Counted from the first letter of the stretch, positions 52,032 through 60,063 are shown. The stretch is 60,065 nucleotides of DNA from Anaerolineae bacterium (GCA_019637635.1 JAHBVI010000032.1:1-60065), one strand, 5' to 3'. Notes: a model not told the origin generated them from the sequence alone. A program made the numbers and translations.

Positions 52032-52895
52032 ATGTTTGAGACAGAATCAGAGGATGCGCTTAATGAACCATCACGTATAGGACGTAGATTGGCTACCAGG
52101 TTTACGCTTGAAGAACAAGTTGCAATCGTCACCGAGTTAGGGACAACTATTGAGGAATTAGAATTAATTGAAGGCGAACCCAGGCTATCAGTGTTTTTTG
52201 ATTTGGTGCTTCAACTTCGGCAACAAAACCGGGTCGAACAACTTCTGGCTGCTTGTGAGCGTCACAAACCAGGTGTTATCCGAGCCCCTCTTCCTTCCAC
52301 CGAATGGAGTGTAAAGGTTTTGTCCCCAGAGATTATCTTACGACTAAACCAGGCTCTAGCTGCCTCTGGAAAACTGTACTTCGTCAAGAGTAATTGGAGT
52401 GACAATTTTGAGATTACAGGTTGTTTCTGTTGGCTTATGAACTTAAATCACTGGTTTGTTTTGGGAGCGAGCGAACAAGTGATAGTGGATAGTGTGCAAA
52501 TGGTTCGAGCTATTCTAATGGATGAAGCGGTTGTTGTTTATGCTTCAGAAAGTGAATGGGCCTGGCAAGTAGAAAAGGCCTCTCACTGTATTGTTGTGGC
52601 TCAAACGTCAGATCAATTTGACATTTTACGCATCGAACAAACGGCCGATGGAAATTATGGCATTGGGACAGCCGACATCATTGAAGAACTACAAATTATT
52701 GATGAAAAATATGGGATAGACATTGTTGCTGCTAATTGGGGATCAGTGCGGTTTAGACTTAAAAGAATTCTAGAAGGGGAGGAGTTAGCTGATTTCACTC
52801 GCTGGCTATCGGATTTTGCTCCCGACGTTCTCGGATGGGACAAGGAAATACCAACCGAATGGCTCAACCAACCGATCACGCTGTGGTGGGATTAA
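52032..52895 (+). CDS. Effector-associated-like domain fused to DUF4253
   Basis: A 287-residue protein unlike its neighbours in base composition (visibly AT-richer, no exact ACGGCCGT). Residues about 18-85 (LATRFTLEEQVAIVTELGT, LRQQNRVEQLLAACERHKPG) resemble the death-like effector-associated domains that link parts of bacterial conflict systems. The C-terminal half contains a DUF4253 module: DILRIEQTADGNYGIGTAD, EKYGIDIVAANWGSVRFRLK, ending ITLWWD. The combination suggests a signalling or defence adaptor acquired by transfer. The ATG at 52032 begins the effector-like domain. The fold assignments are from sequence pattern alone. Confidence 0.7.
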   Translation: MFETESEDALNEPSRIGRRLATRFTLEEQVAIVTELGTTIEELELIEGEPRLSVFFDLVLQLRQQNRVEQLLAACERHKPGVIRAPLPSTEWSVKVLSPEIILRLNQALAASGKLYFVKSNWSDNFEITGCFCWLMNLNHWFVLGASEQVIVDSVQMVRAILMDEAVVVYASESEWAWQVEKASHCIVVAQTSDQFDILRIEQTADGNYGIGTADIIEELQIIDEKYGIDIVAANWGSVRFRLKRILEGEELADFTRWLSDFAPDVLGWDKEIPTEWLNQPITLWWD

Positions 52896-52902
52896 ACGAA
52901 AA

Positions 52903-53811
52903 TTAACGAGCCGCCAGAGTAATGAATACATCTTCCAGAGTAGGGTCGGTAGGAGAAACGACGGTCCCCTCAAACCCCCACCCCGCCAAAAGCTGCTGTA
53001 GCGACACGGCCGTGTGCCCATCTGCCACCACCCGCAGCCGATCCCCGGCCAGGCTGACTCTTTGAATATCCGGCTGCTTTTCCAGTGCGGCCAATACCGG
53101 TAACTGTGGCGTCACCGCCACCTCCCAAATCGTGCCATTCAGGGTTGTGCGCTTCAAATTCGCCGGGGTGTCCAACGCCAGCAGTTGCCCTTGAAACATA
53201 ATGCCCAGCCGGTCACAATACTCTGCCTCATCCATGTAATGGGTGGTCACAAAAATCGTCACGCCCTGATCGGCCAGGTCATACACCAGATCCCAAAACG
53301 CCCGCCGCGCCTGCGGGTCTACCCCGCTCGTCGGCTCGTCCAGAAAAATGAGCTGCGGCCGGTGCAATAACGATGCGCCCAACGCCAGCCGCTGCCGCCA
53401 CCCGGCCGAAAGCTGTCCCGTCCGCGCCTGTGCCTGCTCCCGCAAACCAACCAGTTCCAACACCTCTTGCACCCGCGCTGCCCGATCTGCCACCCCATAT
53501 ACACCCGCGTAAAAATTCAGGTTTTGCACGGCATCCAGGTCGTTGTACAGGGCAAATTTTTGGGACATATACCCTACCTGCGGCCGTATCTTTTCTGCGT
53601 CTCGTTCAATATCCAGCCCCAACACCTGGCCGGTGCCCGCCGACGGCCGTAAAAGCCCCAACAACATGCGAATCGTTGTCGTCTTGCCGGAGCCATTTGG
53701 CCCCAGATAGCCAAACACCTCGCCGGGAGCAACAGAAAAGTGGATGTGGTCTACGGCCGTAAACCCATCAAACTGCTTCGTCAAACCCTCAACAACGATG
53801 GCGGTATCCAT
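52903..53811 (-). CDS. ABC transporter ATP-binding protein (second of the efflux operon)
   Basis: A 302-residue ATPase of the ABC-2 drug-export class. Walker A GPNGSGKTT, signature RTGQLSAGWRQRLALG, Walker B LIFLDEPTSGVD, H-loop FVTTHYMDEA. It lies last in a minus-strand operon after the mazEF-like pair; the ATG at 53811 is four bases past the mazF stop, so translation may be coupled. Together with the ATPase at 54426, it matches the two halves of YbhF-type transporters, where both ATPases are often fused. Confidence 0.9.
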   Translation of the reverse strand: MDTAIVVEGLTKQFDGFTAVDHIHFSVAPGEVFGYLGPNGSGKTTTIRMLLGLLRPSAGTGQVLGLDIERDAEKIRPQVGYMSQKFALYNDLDAVQNLNFYAGVYGVADRAARVQEVLELVGLREQAQARTGQLSAGWRQRLALGASLLHRPQLIFLDEPTSGVDPQARRAFWDLVYDLADQGVTIFVTTHYMDEAEYCDRLGIMFQGQLLALDTPANLKRTTLNGTIWEVAVTPQLPVLAALEKQPDIQRVSLAGDRLRVVADGHTAVSLQQLLAGWGFEGTVVSPTDPTLEDVFITLAAR

Positions 53812-53815
53812 AAGT

Positions 53816-54157
53816 TCAAGCAAGTTCAAATAGTTGCATGATCTTTTCTTTAACATGCACTTGCATATCGGGAGGCAGTTGGCCCAATTCTCGTTTGATT
53901 AGGGCCGTTGTGACTGTGACCAACCGGTGAAGTTGGATGGTTGAAGAAACTGCCAGCCCTGTTTTGGCAAAATTCTTATCGCTGCTTTGAATGACAAAAT
54001 CAGTTGCCGCTGGTTGGGCGAGTACCTGACTGGTGATAAAAGCCAACACTACATGCCGATGCATGCCCACAGGTTCAGTCAGGCAAACCGCAGGCCGGAC
54101 TTTCGTGGCTGACAAATCGTCAAAGGGGAAGGGCACAAGCACAATTTTATACTTCAT
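53816..54157 (-). CDS. MazF/PemK-family toxin
   Basis: A 113-residue SH3-like ribonuclease toxin. It starts MKYKIVLVPFPFDDLSATKVRPAV, with Ser/Thr and Arg at the expected active-site positions, and has VVLAFITSQ and a C-terminal basic helix. MazF toxins cut mRNA at short sequence sites when the antitoxin is degraded. The ATG at 54157 overlaps the antitoxin stop by 11 bp. The pair sits between two genes of a drug-efflux operon. Confidence 0.85.
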   Translation of the reverse strand: MKYKIVLVPFPFDDLSATKVRPAVCLTEPVGMHRHVVLAFITSQVLAQPAATDFVIQSSDKNFAKTGLAVSSTIQLHRLVTVTTALIKRELGQLPPDMQVHVKEKIMQLFELA

Positions 54158-54404
54158 CGGTAAAAGGCTTCCCATCTTCCAGTGTATATATGTCCTCTCT
54201 GGAATCTTTTAAGAATTGAAACGATGGGCTTTGGGAAACGCCCTTTAGCCACTCGCTTTCTGTAAAATCATCCTGCAACGGGTACAAAACTATGACCCGC
54301 ACCCGCATTGGGCCAGCCACCGGCAGCACCCCATCAAGTTGAAGTTGATGATGTTCATCTATCGTTCCCGTTAATTCCACTGCGGTCATGGTTGTTTCCA
54401 TCAT
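54147..54404 (-). CDS. Antitoxin partner of the MazF-like toxin
   Basis: An 85-residue protein with a short N-terminal beta segment (MTAVELTGTIDEHHQLQLDG, RVRVIVLYPL) and an acidic helical tail (WLKGVSQSPSFQFLKDSRED) that would wrap the toxin. The start of the fold recalls AbrB/MazE or DUF2281-type antitoxins, but I cannot name the family with certainty. The order antitoxin-toxin with overlap is typical. It begins 21 bp after the efflux ATPase stop. Confidence 0.75.
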   Translation of the reverse strand: MMETTMTAVELTGTIDEHHQLQLDGVLPVAGPMRVRVIVLYPLQDDFTESEWLKGVSQSPSFQFLKDSREDIYTLEDGKPFTDEV

Positions 54405-54425
54405 AATCTTTCACCTCACGCCCCA

Positions 54426-55358
54426 TTATATCGCCTCATGCAGCAATTGAATGAACGCATCTTCCAGCAGGGGTGGGATCGGTGCCAGCCGTTCGACGAC
54501 GGCGCCGACGGCGGTGAGGGCGGCGGGCAGCCGCTGCTGCACCATTACGGCCGTGCCCGGCTGCACCCGCAGGTGAAATTTGTGCCCAAAGGGTTGGATG
54601 TCTTCGACGGCCGTATCCGCCGCCGCCACCTGCCGCACCAACCGGCGCGGGGAAGCGACCAGTTCCAGAATACGGCCGTGCAGCGGCTCTATCAACGATT
54701 GTGGCGTACCCTCGGCCAGGATACGGCCGTGCTGCATAAAACCAATATGATTACACCGGCTGGCCTCGTCCATGTAGGGTGTACTCACCAGCACCGTCAG
54801 CCCCTCCTCTACCACCGCCTTGCCGATCAGCTGCCAGAAATCCTGGCGCGTCACCGGGTCCACGCCGCCCGTTGGCTCGTCCAGCAGCAGCAGGCGGGGC
54901 CGGTGAATGAGCGCCGTCGCCAGCCCCAGTTTTTGTTTCATGCCGCCGGACAACTGCCACGCCTGCCGGTGGGCAAATTCCGCTAACCCCACAAAAGCCA
55001 GCATCGCCTCCCGGCGCGGCTGCCACTCCGGCGGCGGTAGCCCGTTCACCTCGGCAAAAAAGCGCAGATTTTCGGCCACCGTCAAGTCAGGGTACAGGCT
55101 GAACCGCTGTGGCAAATAGCCGATCAGCCGCCGCGCCGCCTCAATCTCGGTCAGCAAATCGTGGCCGCCAATGGAACCGCGCCCGCTGTCCGGCAGCAGC
55201 GCCCCCACCAGCAGGCGGAAGGCCGTCGTCTTGCCCGCGCCATCCGGCCCCACCAGCCCATAAATCTCGCCGGTGGGCACAGAGAGGGTGAGGCCGGACA
55301 CGGCCGTGACCGTCCCAAACCTTCGCGTCAGATTATCAACCTCGATCATAATGACCAT
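54426..55358 (-). CDS. ABC transporter ATP-binding protein (first of the efflux operon)
   Basis: A 310-residue ABC-2-type ATPase. Walker A GPDGAGKTT, signature RQAWQLSGGMKQKLGLA, Walker B LLLLDEPTGGVD, followed by VLVSTPYMDEA where the H-loop His is Pro-Tyr in place of the usual TH. That H-loop change (STPYMDEA) may weaken hydrolysis and is typical of the non-catalytic half in paired ATPases. The start can be 55358 or ATG 55349. It follows the HlyD gene across a hairpin tract. Confidence 0.88.
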   Translation of the reverse strand: MVIMIEVDNLTRRFGTVTAVSGLTLSVPTGEIYGLVGPDGAGKTTAFRLLVGALLPDSGRGSIGGHDLLTEIEAARRLIGYLPQRFSLYPDLTVAENLRFFAEVNGLPPPEWQPRREAMLAFVGLAEFAHRQAWQLSGGMKQKLGLATALIHRPRLLLLDEPTGGVDPVTRQDFWQLIGKAVVEEGLTVLVSTPYMDEASRCNHIGFMQHGRILAEGTPQSLIEPLHGRILELVASPRRLVRQVAAADTAVEDIQPFGHKFHLRVQPGTAVMVQQRLPAALTAVGAVVERLAPIPPLLEDAFIQLLHEAI

Positions 55359-55359
55359 T

Positions 55360-55420
55360 GGAGATTGGGAGATTAGGAGACTGAGAGATTGTTAATCTCC
55401 TAATCTCCCAATCTCTCAAT
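55360..55420. repeat. Tandem CTCCCAATCT palindromic tract between hlyD and the ATPase
   Basis: GGAGATTGGGAGATTAGGAGACTGAGAGATTG pairs with AATCTCCTAATCTCCCAATCTCTCAATCTC. The hlyD stop codon (GAT TGA) is the last unit. It is a long imperfect hairpin in the mRNA between two operon genes. Confidence 0.8.
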
Positions 55421-56588
55421 CTCGTTCCCCAAAATCTACATCCGCCGGCATACCCGGTTTCAGTTTACCTGCGCCATCGGCAATCGCCAGTTCAATGGCA
55501 AAGACGGTGGAAGCGCGGCCTTCGGCCGTTTGCACATTGCGCGGCGTAAATTCCGCCCTGTTGGCAATGCGGCGCACCGTGCCCGTAAACGTCTCGCCGG
55601 GGAAAGAATCCACCGTAATCGTTGCCTCCTGTCCCAATTCAATACGGCCGTACCGATCCTCTGGCACAAACACCGTAATCGCCAAATCTCCCCATCTCCC
55701 AATCACCAACAACGCCGCCCCCGGCATCGCCACTTCGCCGGGTTCCACCGCCCGCGCCAACACCACCCCATCTATCGGCGTGGTCAATGTCTGGCGGGCG
55801 ATCTGCGTTTCCAGCAGATTGACGGTGGCCTGCGCCGCGTCTACCTGTGCCTGGGCCGCGTCTAGCTGTTCCGGGCGCGCCCCGGCTGCCAACAGGTCAA
55901 GCTGCGCCTGGGCCGCATCCACGCCGCTTTCGGCCACCGTCACCTGATTGTTGAGCAGTTGCAACTGGCCGGTGAGCGCGGTTTGCAGTTGTTGGGCCAT
56001 AGCCAATTGAGTGTTTAGTCCGGCCAGGGTGGATTGGGCCTGGGTCACGGCCGTTTGTGCTTCTGCTGCCCCTGTCCCCTGCAACGTGGCCTGCGCCCCC
56101 TGCAACTGCGCCGTTGTCGCCGCAATCTGGTTTTGCAAATCGGCGATCTGCGCTTCCACATCGGCCAACTGTGTTTCCACCTCGTCGCGCTGTGCCGTCA
56201 CCGCGTCTAGCTGCGCCTGTGCCCGTGTCACGGCCGCTTCTGCCGCCGCCAATTGGGCGGCCGTAGGCCCCGCTTCCAGCAGGGCATAATTGGCCTGCGC
56301 CGCCGCCAGTTGCGCCTGCGCCTGGGCCAACTGCCCGGCCAGCAAAGTGGTATCCAGTTGCACCAACGGCTGCCCGGCAGTCACGCTGTCACCTGCGGCC
56401 ACCAGCACCTCAACCACCCGGCCCCCCTGTTCCGGGGCGATGACCACGTCGGTGGCCTCAATGGTACCGGAAGCGGTGAGACGGCCGTTACCCTCCGCCC
56501 CACGCACCACAAAAAACCAATACCCCGCCAAAACAACCACAACCAAAATGACAATGATCCGAACAATCATCGGTGGTTTGTGCCTCAT
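55416..56588 (-). CDS. HlyD-family periplasmic adaptor of the efflux operon
   Basis: A 390-residue membrane-fusion protein. One N-terminal membrane helix (IVRIIVILVVVVLAGYWFFVV), a lipoyl half (GTIEATDVVIAPEQGGRVVE), a long Ala/Gln-rich coiled coil (about 80-260, with LAAAEAAVTRAQAQL-type heptads), the second lipoyl half (LTTPIDGVVLARAVEPGEV) and a beta-barrel. It would link the ABC permease to an outer layer. GAGGAG precedes the ATG. It follows the permease across another hairpin tract and precedes the first ATPase. Confidence 0.9.
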   Translation of the reverse strand: MRHKPPMIVRIIVILVVVVLAGYWFFVVRGAEGNGRLTASGTIEATDVVIAPEQGGRVVEVLVAAGDSVTAGQPLVQLDTTLLAGQLAQAQAQLAAAQANYALLEAGPTAAQLAAAEAAVTRAQAQLDAVTAQRDEVETQLADVEAQIADLQNQIAATTAQLQGAQATLQGTGAAEAQTAVTQAQSTLAGLNTQLAMAQQLQTALTGQLQLLNNQVTVAESGVDAAQAQLDLLAAGARPEQLDAAQAQVDAAQATVNLLETQIARQTLTTPIDGVVLARAVEPGEVAMPGAALLVIGRWGDLAITVFVPEDRYGRIELGQEATITVDSFPGETFTGTVRRIANRAEFTPRNVQTAEGRASTVFAIELAIADGAGKLKPGMPADVDFGERD

Positions 56589-56609
56589 GGTTACACTCCT
56601 CTTGCGGAA

Positions 56610-56682
56610 GAGATTGGGAGATCAGGAGATTGGGAGATTGCCCCCTTAATCTCTCAATCTCCCAATCTCTCAATCTCAATCT
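56610..56682. repeat. Tandem CTCCCAATCT palindromic tract between permease and hlyD
   Basis: AGATTGGGAGATCAGGAGATTGGGAGATTG pairs with AATCTCTCAATCTCCCAATCTCTCAATCTC. The permease stop codon (GAT TGA) is inside it. Same unit as at 55360 and 28513. Confidence 0.8.
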
Positions 56683-57809
56683 AACCGCTTCCTAAACCGT
56701 CGCGCCGCCGCCGTCATAATCAACACTGCAAAGATGGTCAGGGCGATTACTTCCGGCAGCAGCGCCTCCAACCCGACCCCTTTCAAGACAATGCCGCGCG
56801 AAATAATCAGAAAGTAGCGCAGCGGCACCAGATAGCTGATCCATTGCAGCAACTGGGGCATGGCTGCCAGCGGGAAGAAAAAGCCGGACAAAAAGATGGA
56901 AGGCAGCAAGGTGAACATGGTGATCAACATCGCTTCTTGCTGCGTATGCGCCAGGGTGGAAATGAAGATGCCAATGCCCAGACAGGTGATGATAAACAGC
57001 GAAGAGAGCGCCAGCAGCAGCGGGATGCTGCCGTTGATGGGCACGCCAAAAATGAGGACGCCCACAACCAGAATCAGTACCATATCAAAAAAGGCGATCA
57101 GCACGTATGGCGTCACCTTGCCCACCACCAGTTCTAAGGATTGGATGGGGGTGACAATCAGTTGCTCGATGGTGCCCTGCTCCCGTTCACGTACAATGGC
57201 GGTGGCGGTGAGCAGCGTGGCCAGAAATTGCACAATGATGCCAATGAGGCCGGGGATCATGTAATAGGCGCTGACCAGATCGGGGTTGTACCAGACCTGG
57301 GTACGGACTTCTATCGGCGGCTGCACGGCCGTGCCCAATCCCCGCGCCGCCAGCCGTTCCACCATCAGTTCGGTGGCTTTGGCCTGAGCAATGAGCGTGG
57401 CGGCGGCCAGGGCGGTGCCGGCCACCGTGGGGTCAGAACCGTCAATGATGAAGGCAACTTGCGACGGCCGTGCCCCCGTCACATTCTCCCCGTAATCCGG
57501 CGGAATAATCATGCCCGCCCGCGCCGAATTGTTCTCAATCAATGCCCGCAGTTCATCTTCGGACTGCACATCGTAGCGCAGTTGAAAGTAATCGGCGGCG
57601 CGGTAGGCGTCTAGCAGTTCGCGGGATTGGGCGCTCTTGTCCTGGTCAAACACCACCAGCGGCACGTTGCGCACATCATTCGTGGCCGCATAACCCAGCA
57701 AAAATAGCTGGATGACGGGCAGCAAGAAGGTGAGCGCCAGTGTGCGCGGGTCGCGCCGTATCTGGATAAATTCCTTGCGGATGAGGGAGCGCAGGCGGGA
57801 ATTAAACAT
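56676..57809 (-). CDS. ABC-2 type permease of the efflux operon
   Basis: A 377-residue membrane protein of the YbhR/YbhS type. One N-terminal helix after the RKEFIQIRRDPRTLALTFLLPVIQL segment, a large external loop (about 50-180), then five to six helices, including VLIAFFDMVLILVVGVLIFGV, and the conserved FLSGFFFPLAAMP. Starting at the ATG at 57809 gives the usual MFNSRLRSLIRKEFIQ. Only one permease is present, so the transporter is probably a homodimer. It is the first structural gene after tetR. Confidence 0.9.
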   Translation of the reverse strand: MFNSRLRSLIRKEFIQIRRDPRTLALTFLLPVIQLFLLGYAATNDVRNVPLVVFDQDKSAQSRELLDAYRAADYFQLRYDVQSEDELRALIENNSARAGMIIPPDYGENVTGARPSQVAFIIDGSDPTVAGTALAAATLIAQAKATELMVERLAARGLGTAVQPPIEVRTQVWYNPDLVSAYYMIPGLIGIIVQFLATLLTATAIVREREQGTIEQLIVTPIQSLELVVGKVTPYVLIAFFDMVLILVVGVLIFGVPINGSIPLLLALSSLFIITCLGIGIFISTLAHTQQEAMLITMFTLLPSIFLSGFFFPLAAMPQLLQWISYLVPLRYFLIISRGIVLKGVGLEALLPEVIALTIFAVLIMTAAARRFRKRLD

Positions 57810-57832
57810 GATTTCAGTTGTAGGGCAAATTG

Positions 57833-58438
57833 TCAATTTGCCCTACGCAGCCCGGTCAGGAAAATATCTACGGCCGTGTCAATATGTTCCGCATTGCTCA
57901 GCCCGTCAGCGTGCATGGCCGGAAAAAGGAGGTGGCTGAGTGCCACGGGGATGAACATGCCGATAAAAGCGCGGGCGCTGGCGCGGGTGTCATGTGGCCG
58001 CAGCCGCCCCAATTCCACCTGATGTTGCAGATAGGTTTTCAAGAAGTTGAGGATGTTGAGCAGCACCCGGTCGGCCACCATATCGGCCATTTCCGGCCGG
58101 CTGACAATCTCCGAAAAGACCAGCCGCGCCATCTGTGGAATGTCTGGCTGTTCCGTAATGCCCAGATAACCATGTGCCAGCATGGGCAGCACTTCCTCTG
58201 GCGGTTGTTCCAGCAGGGGGCCAGGGTCGGTAGCAATTTGCATGAGCGGTACTCTGGAGAGAAATACTGCCTGGAGCAAATCCTCTTTTGTGGGGAAGTA
58301 CCAATAAATGAGCGAGGGGGATTGCAACCCGGCGGCCTGGGCAATGCTCTTAATGGTGGCGCCCTTAAAGCCTTTGCCGGCAAATTCGGCAAACGCCGCC
58401 TCTAAAATTTGTTGTCGCCGGTCGGGTTCTTCGTCCAT
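57833..58438 (-). CDS. TetR/AcrR-family repressor of the efflux operon
   Basis: A 201-residue regulator. The HTH reads ILEAAFAEFAGKGFKGATIKSIAQAAG followed by SLIYWYFPTKEDLLQAV; the rest is the helical ligand domain. It heads the operon permease-hlyD-ATPase and probably represses it. The ATG at 58438 (MDEEPDRRQQ) is preferred because an ATG five codons upstream is part of a dispersed hairpin (58451-58477). A perfect palindrome, CTTGATTG...CAATCAAG, lies 50 bp upstream and is a good operator candidate. Confidence 0.9.
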   Translation of the reverse strand: MDEEPDRRQQILEAAFAEFAGKGFKGATIKSIAQAAGLQSPSLIYWYFPTKEDLLQAVFLSRVPLMQIATDPGPLLEQPPEEVLPMLAHGYLGITEQPDIPQMARLVFSEIVSRPEMADMVADRVLLNILNFLKTYLQHQVELGRLRPHDTRASARAFIGMFIPVALSHLLFPAMHADGLSNAEHIDTAVDIFLTGLRRAN

Positions 58439-58450
58439 TTGTCTGGTAGG

Positions 58451-58477
58451 CATCCGATTTTTTCAAAAAATCGGATG
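58451..58477. repeat. CATCCGATTTTTT hairpin repeat, second copy
   Basis: Perfect 13-bp arms CATCCGATTTTTT and AAAAAATCGGATG around one base. It matches the hairpin at 3618-3650. It lies between the tetR coding region and its operator candidate and would form in the tetR leader. Confidence 0.75.
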
Positions 58478-58488
58478 TCTGATCTGCT

Positions 58489-58510
58489 CTTGATTGAATA
58501 ATCAATCAAG
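58489..58510. promoter_or_regulatory. Palindromic TetR operator candidate
   Basis: CTTGATTG-AATAAT-CAATCAAG, perfect eight-base arms with a six-base centre, 50 bp ahead of the tetR start. TGATTGAxTAATCAATCA-type sites are common for TetR-family efflux repressors. Confidence 0.65.
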
Positions 58511-58544
58511 ATAATACACCGGGTTGCCTGGGCCTGTCAAGAGG

Positions 58545-58702
58545 AGCGTGGGACGCTCACGTCTCACGCGGGGCACGAGGGTGTGCCCCACTCCTCTGGT
58601 ATAAAAAAGGCACACAGATGGTTCCGGTAATCTGCGAGGAGTGCGCATCCTCAGATGCGAACCGTTCAGCATTTGAGGATGCTGAACTCCTCGCGTATTT
58701 TC
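58545..58702. repeat. Small palindromes in the tetR-mutY gap
   Basis: GCGTGGGACGCTCACGTCTCACGC, GGGGCACGAGGGTGTGCCCC, GCATCCTCAGATGC and AGCATTTGAGGATGCT in succession. The GCATCYTCAGATGC unit also occurs at about 28341. No gene here. Confidence 0.55.
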
Positions 58703-58752
58703 TGGATCAACCTGGGAATTCCATTACCAGACGGTTCGGGTAAACTTGGTAT

Positions 58753-59850
58753 ATGGACAAAAGAGCGCAAATTGCCGAATTACTGTTGGCCTGGTGGGAT
58801 GCGGGCCACAGTGATCTGCCCTGGCGGGGCACACGTGAGCCGTATGCTATTTGGGTGTCGGAGATTATGTTGCAGCAGACGCAGGTCACGGCCGTACTGC
58901 CCTACTACACCCGTTGGATGGCCCGTTTCCCCACGGTGCAAGACCTGGCGGCGACTTCGTTGGACGAGGTGTTGAAGTTGTGGGAGGGGTTGGGCTATTA
59001 CAGCCGGGCGCGGAATTTGCACGCGGCGGCGCGGGTAGTGGTGGAGGAGTGGCACGGCCGTTTGCCCACCACCGCCGCCGACTGGATGAAGCTCAAGGGG
59101 GTGGGCCGGTACACCGCCGGGGCCATCGCTTCCATCGCCTTTGACGAGCCGGCGCCGGTATTGGATGGCAACGTCATTCGCATCCTCAGCCGCCTGACGG
59201 ACCTGCCGGATGATGTGAGCAAAACGGCGACGAAGAATGACCTCTGGCGGCTGGCGGCGGAGATGGTTCCGGAGCAGCGCCCCGGCGACTATAACCAGGC
59301 GTTGATGGAGTTGGGGCAGCAGGTGTGTCTCCCGGCACGGCCGTTGTGCCAGCTCTGCCCGTTGGCTGTATTATGTCAAGCACGGCAGCGAGGCACACAA
59401 TTGGAAAGACCGGTACGGCCGTTGCGCCCGAATATACCGCACGTTGATGTGGTGGCGGGCGTCATCTGGCACCGGGAAGAGGCGGGGCGGTTTTTGATTG
59501 CGCAACGGCCGTTGGATGGCCTGCTGGGTGGTTTGTGGGAGTTCCCCGGCGGCAAACAGGAAGCGGGCGAGACGTTACCCGCCGCCTTGCAGCGCGAGAT
59601 TGCCGAGGAGTTAGGCATTGAGATTGTGGTAGAGGATTTTCTAACGGAGGTGAAACATGCCTACACTCATTTCCGCATCACCCTGCACGCTTTTCACGCC
59701 CGCCATATCGCCGGGTCTCCGCAAAACATGGGCGTGGCCGACCATGCCTGGGTAACGCTGCCGGAGTTGGCGCGGTACGCTTTTGCCGTCACCGACCAGA
59801 AAATCATTGCCGCGCTGTGGGCAGCGGATGGGCAGCGAATAAGCGGATGA
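58753..59850 (+). CDS. mutY: A/G-specific adenine DNA glycosylase
   Basis: A 365-residue repair enzyme that removes adenine mispaired with 8-oxoguanine. The HhH-GPD domain shows IMLQQTQVTAVLPYY, LKGVGRYTAGAIASIAF and the catalytic Asp in PVLDGNVIRIL; the [4Fe-4S] loop is CLPARPLCQLCPLAVLC. The C-terminal MutT-like domain recognises 8-oxoG; here it has a complete Nudix box (GGKQEAGETLPAALQREIAEELG), which most MutY proteins lack, so added pyrophosphatase activity is possible. No ribosome site is evident, but the start matches the family. Confidence 0.95.
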   Translation: MDKRAQIAELLLAWWDAGHSDLPWRGTREPYAIWVSEIMLQQTQVTAVLPYYTRWMARFPTVQDLAATSLDEVLKLWEGLGYYSRARNLHAAARVVVEEWHGRLPTTAADWMKLKGVGRYTAGAIASIAFDEPAPVLDGNVIRILSRLTDLPDDVSKTATKNDLWRLAAEMVPEQRPGDYNQALMELGQQVCLPARPLCQLCPLAVLCQARQRGTQLERPVRPLRPNIPHVDVVAGVIWHREEAGRFLIAQRPLDGLLGGLWEFPGGKQEAGETLPAALQREIAEELGIEIVVEDFLTEVKHAYTHFRITLHAFHARHIAGSPQNMGVADHAWVTLPELARYAFAVTDQKIIAALWAADGQRISG

Positions 59851-59865
59851 GGTGTGGGCACGGCC

Positions 59866-59919
59866 GTCACCCCCTCACCCCCTCACCCCCTCACCCCCTC
59901 ACCTCATCACCTCATCACC
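59866..59919. repeat. Tandem CACCCCCT/CACCTCAT repeat after mutY
   Basis: Four CACCCCCT units and two CACCTCAT units in a row, 16 bp after the mutY stop. A partial complement (GATGAGGTGTGGG) overlaps the stop codon itself, so a hairpin with the mutY end is possible. Confidence 0.75.
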
Positions 59920-59941
59920 AGCAGGTACGGCCGTCACGCAA

Positions 59942-59973
59942 ACAAAAAGGCCAGGAATAAAATCCCTGGCCTT
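59942..59973 (-). terminator. Terminator of tRNA-Leu
   Basis: On the minus strand, GGCCAGGGA-TTTTA-TTCCTGGCC is followed by TTTTTGTTT, starting eight bases past the tRNA end. Confidence 0.88.
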
Positions 59974-59980
59974 TCCGGTA

Positions 59981-60063
59981 TGCCCAGGAGAGGACTCGAA
60001 CCTCCACGTCCGTAAGGACACAGGCCCTCAACCTGCCGCGTATGCCAATTCCGCCACCTGGGC
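59981..60063 (-). tRNA. tRNA-Leu (anticodon GAG)
   Basis: A complete 83-nt class II tRNA. Acceptor arms GCCCAGG/CCTGGGC pair fully; the anticodon loop is TTGAGGG between GCAGG and CCTGT, giving anticodon GAG; a long variable arm (GTCC-TTA-CGGAC) and the T arm GGAGG-TTCGAGT-CCTCT follow. The discriminator is A; CCA is not encoded. It reads CUC and CUU leucine codons. Confidence 0.95.

Noticed and set aside
52903..58453. Composite transposon carrying the efflux operon and toxin pair
   Set aside because: No insertion sequences or matching end repeats flank the operon; the CTCCCAATCT tracts are internal and palindromic.
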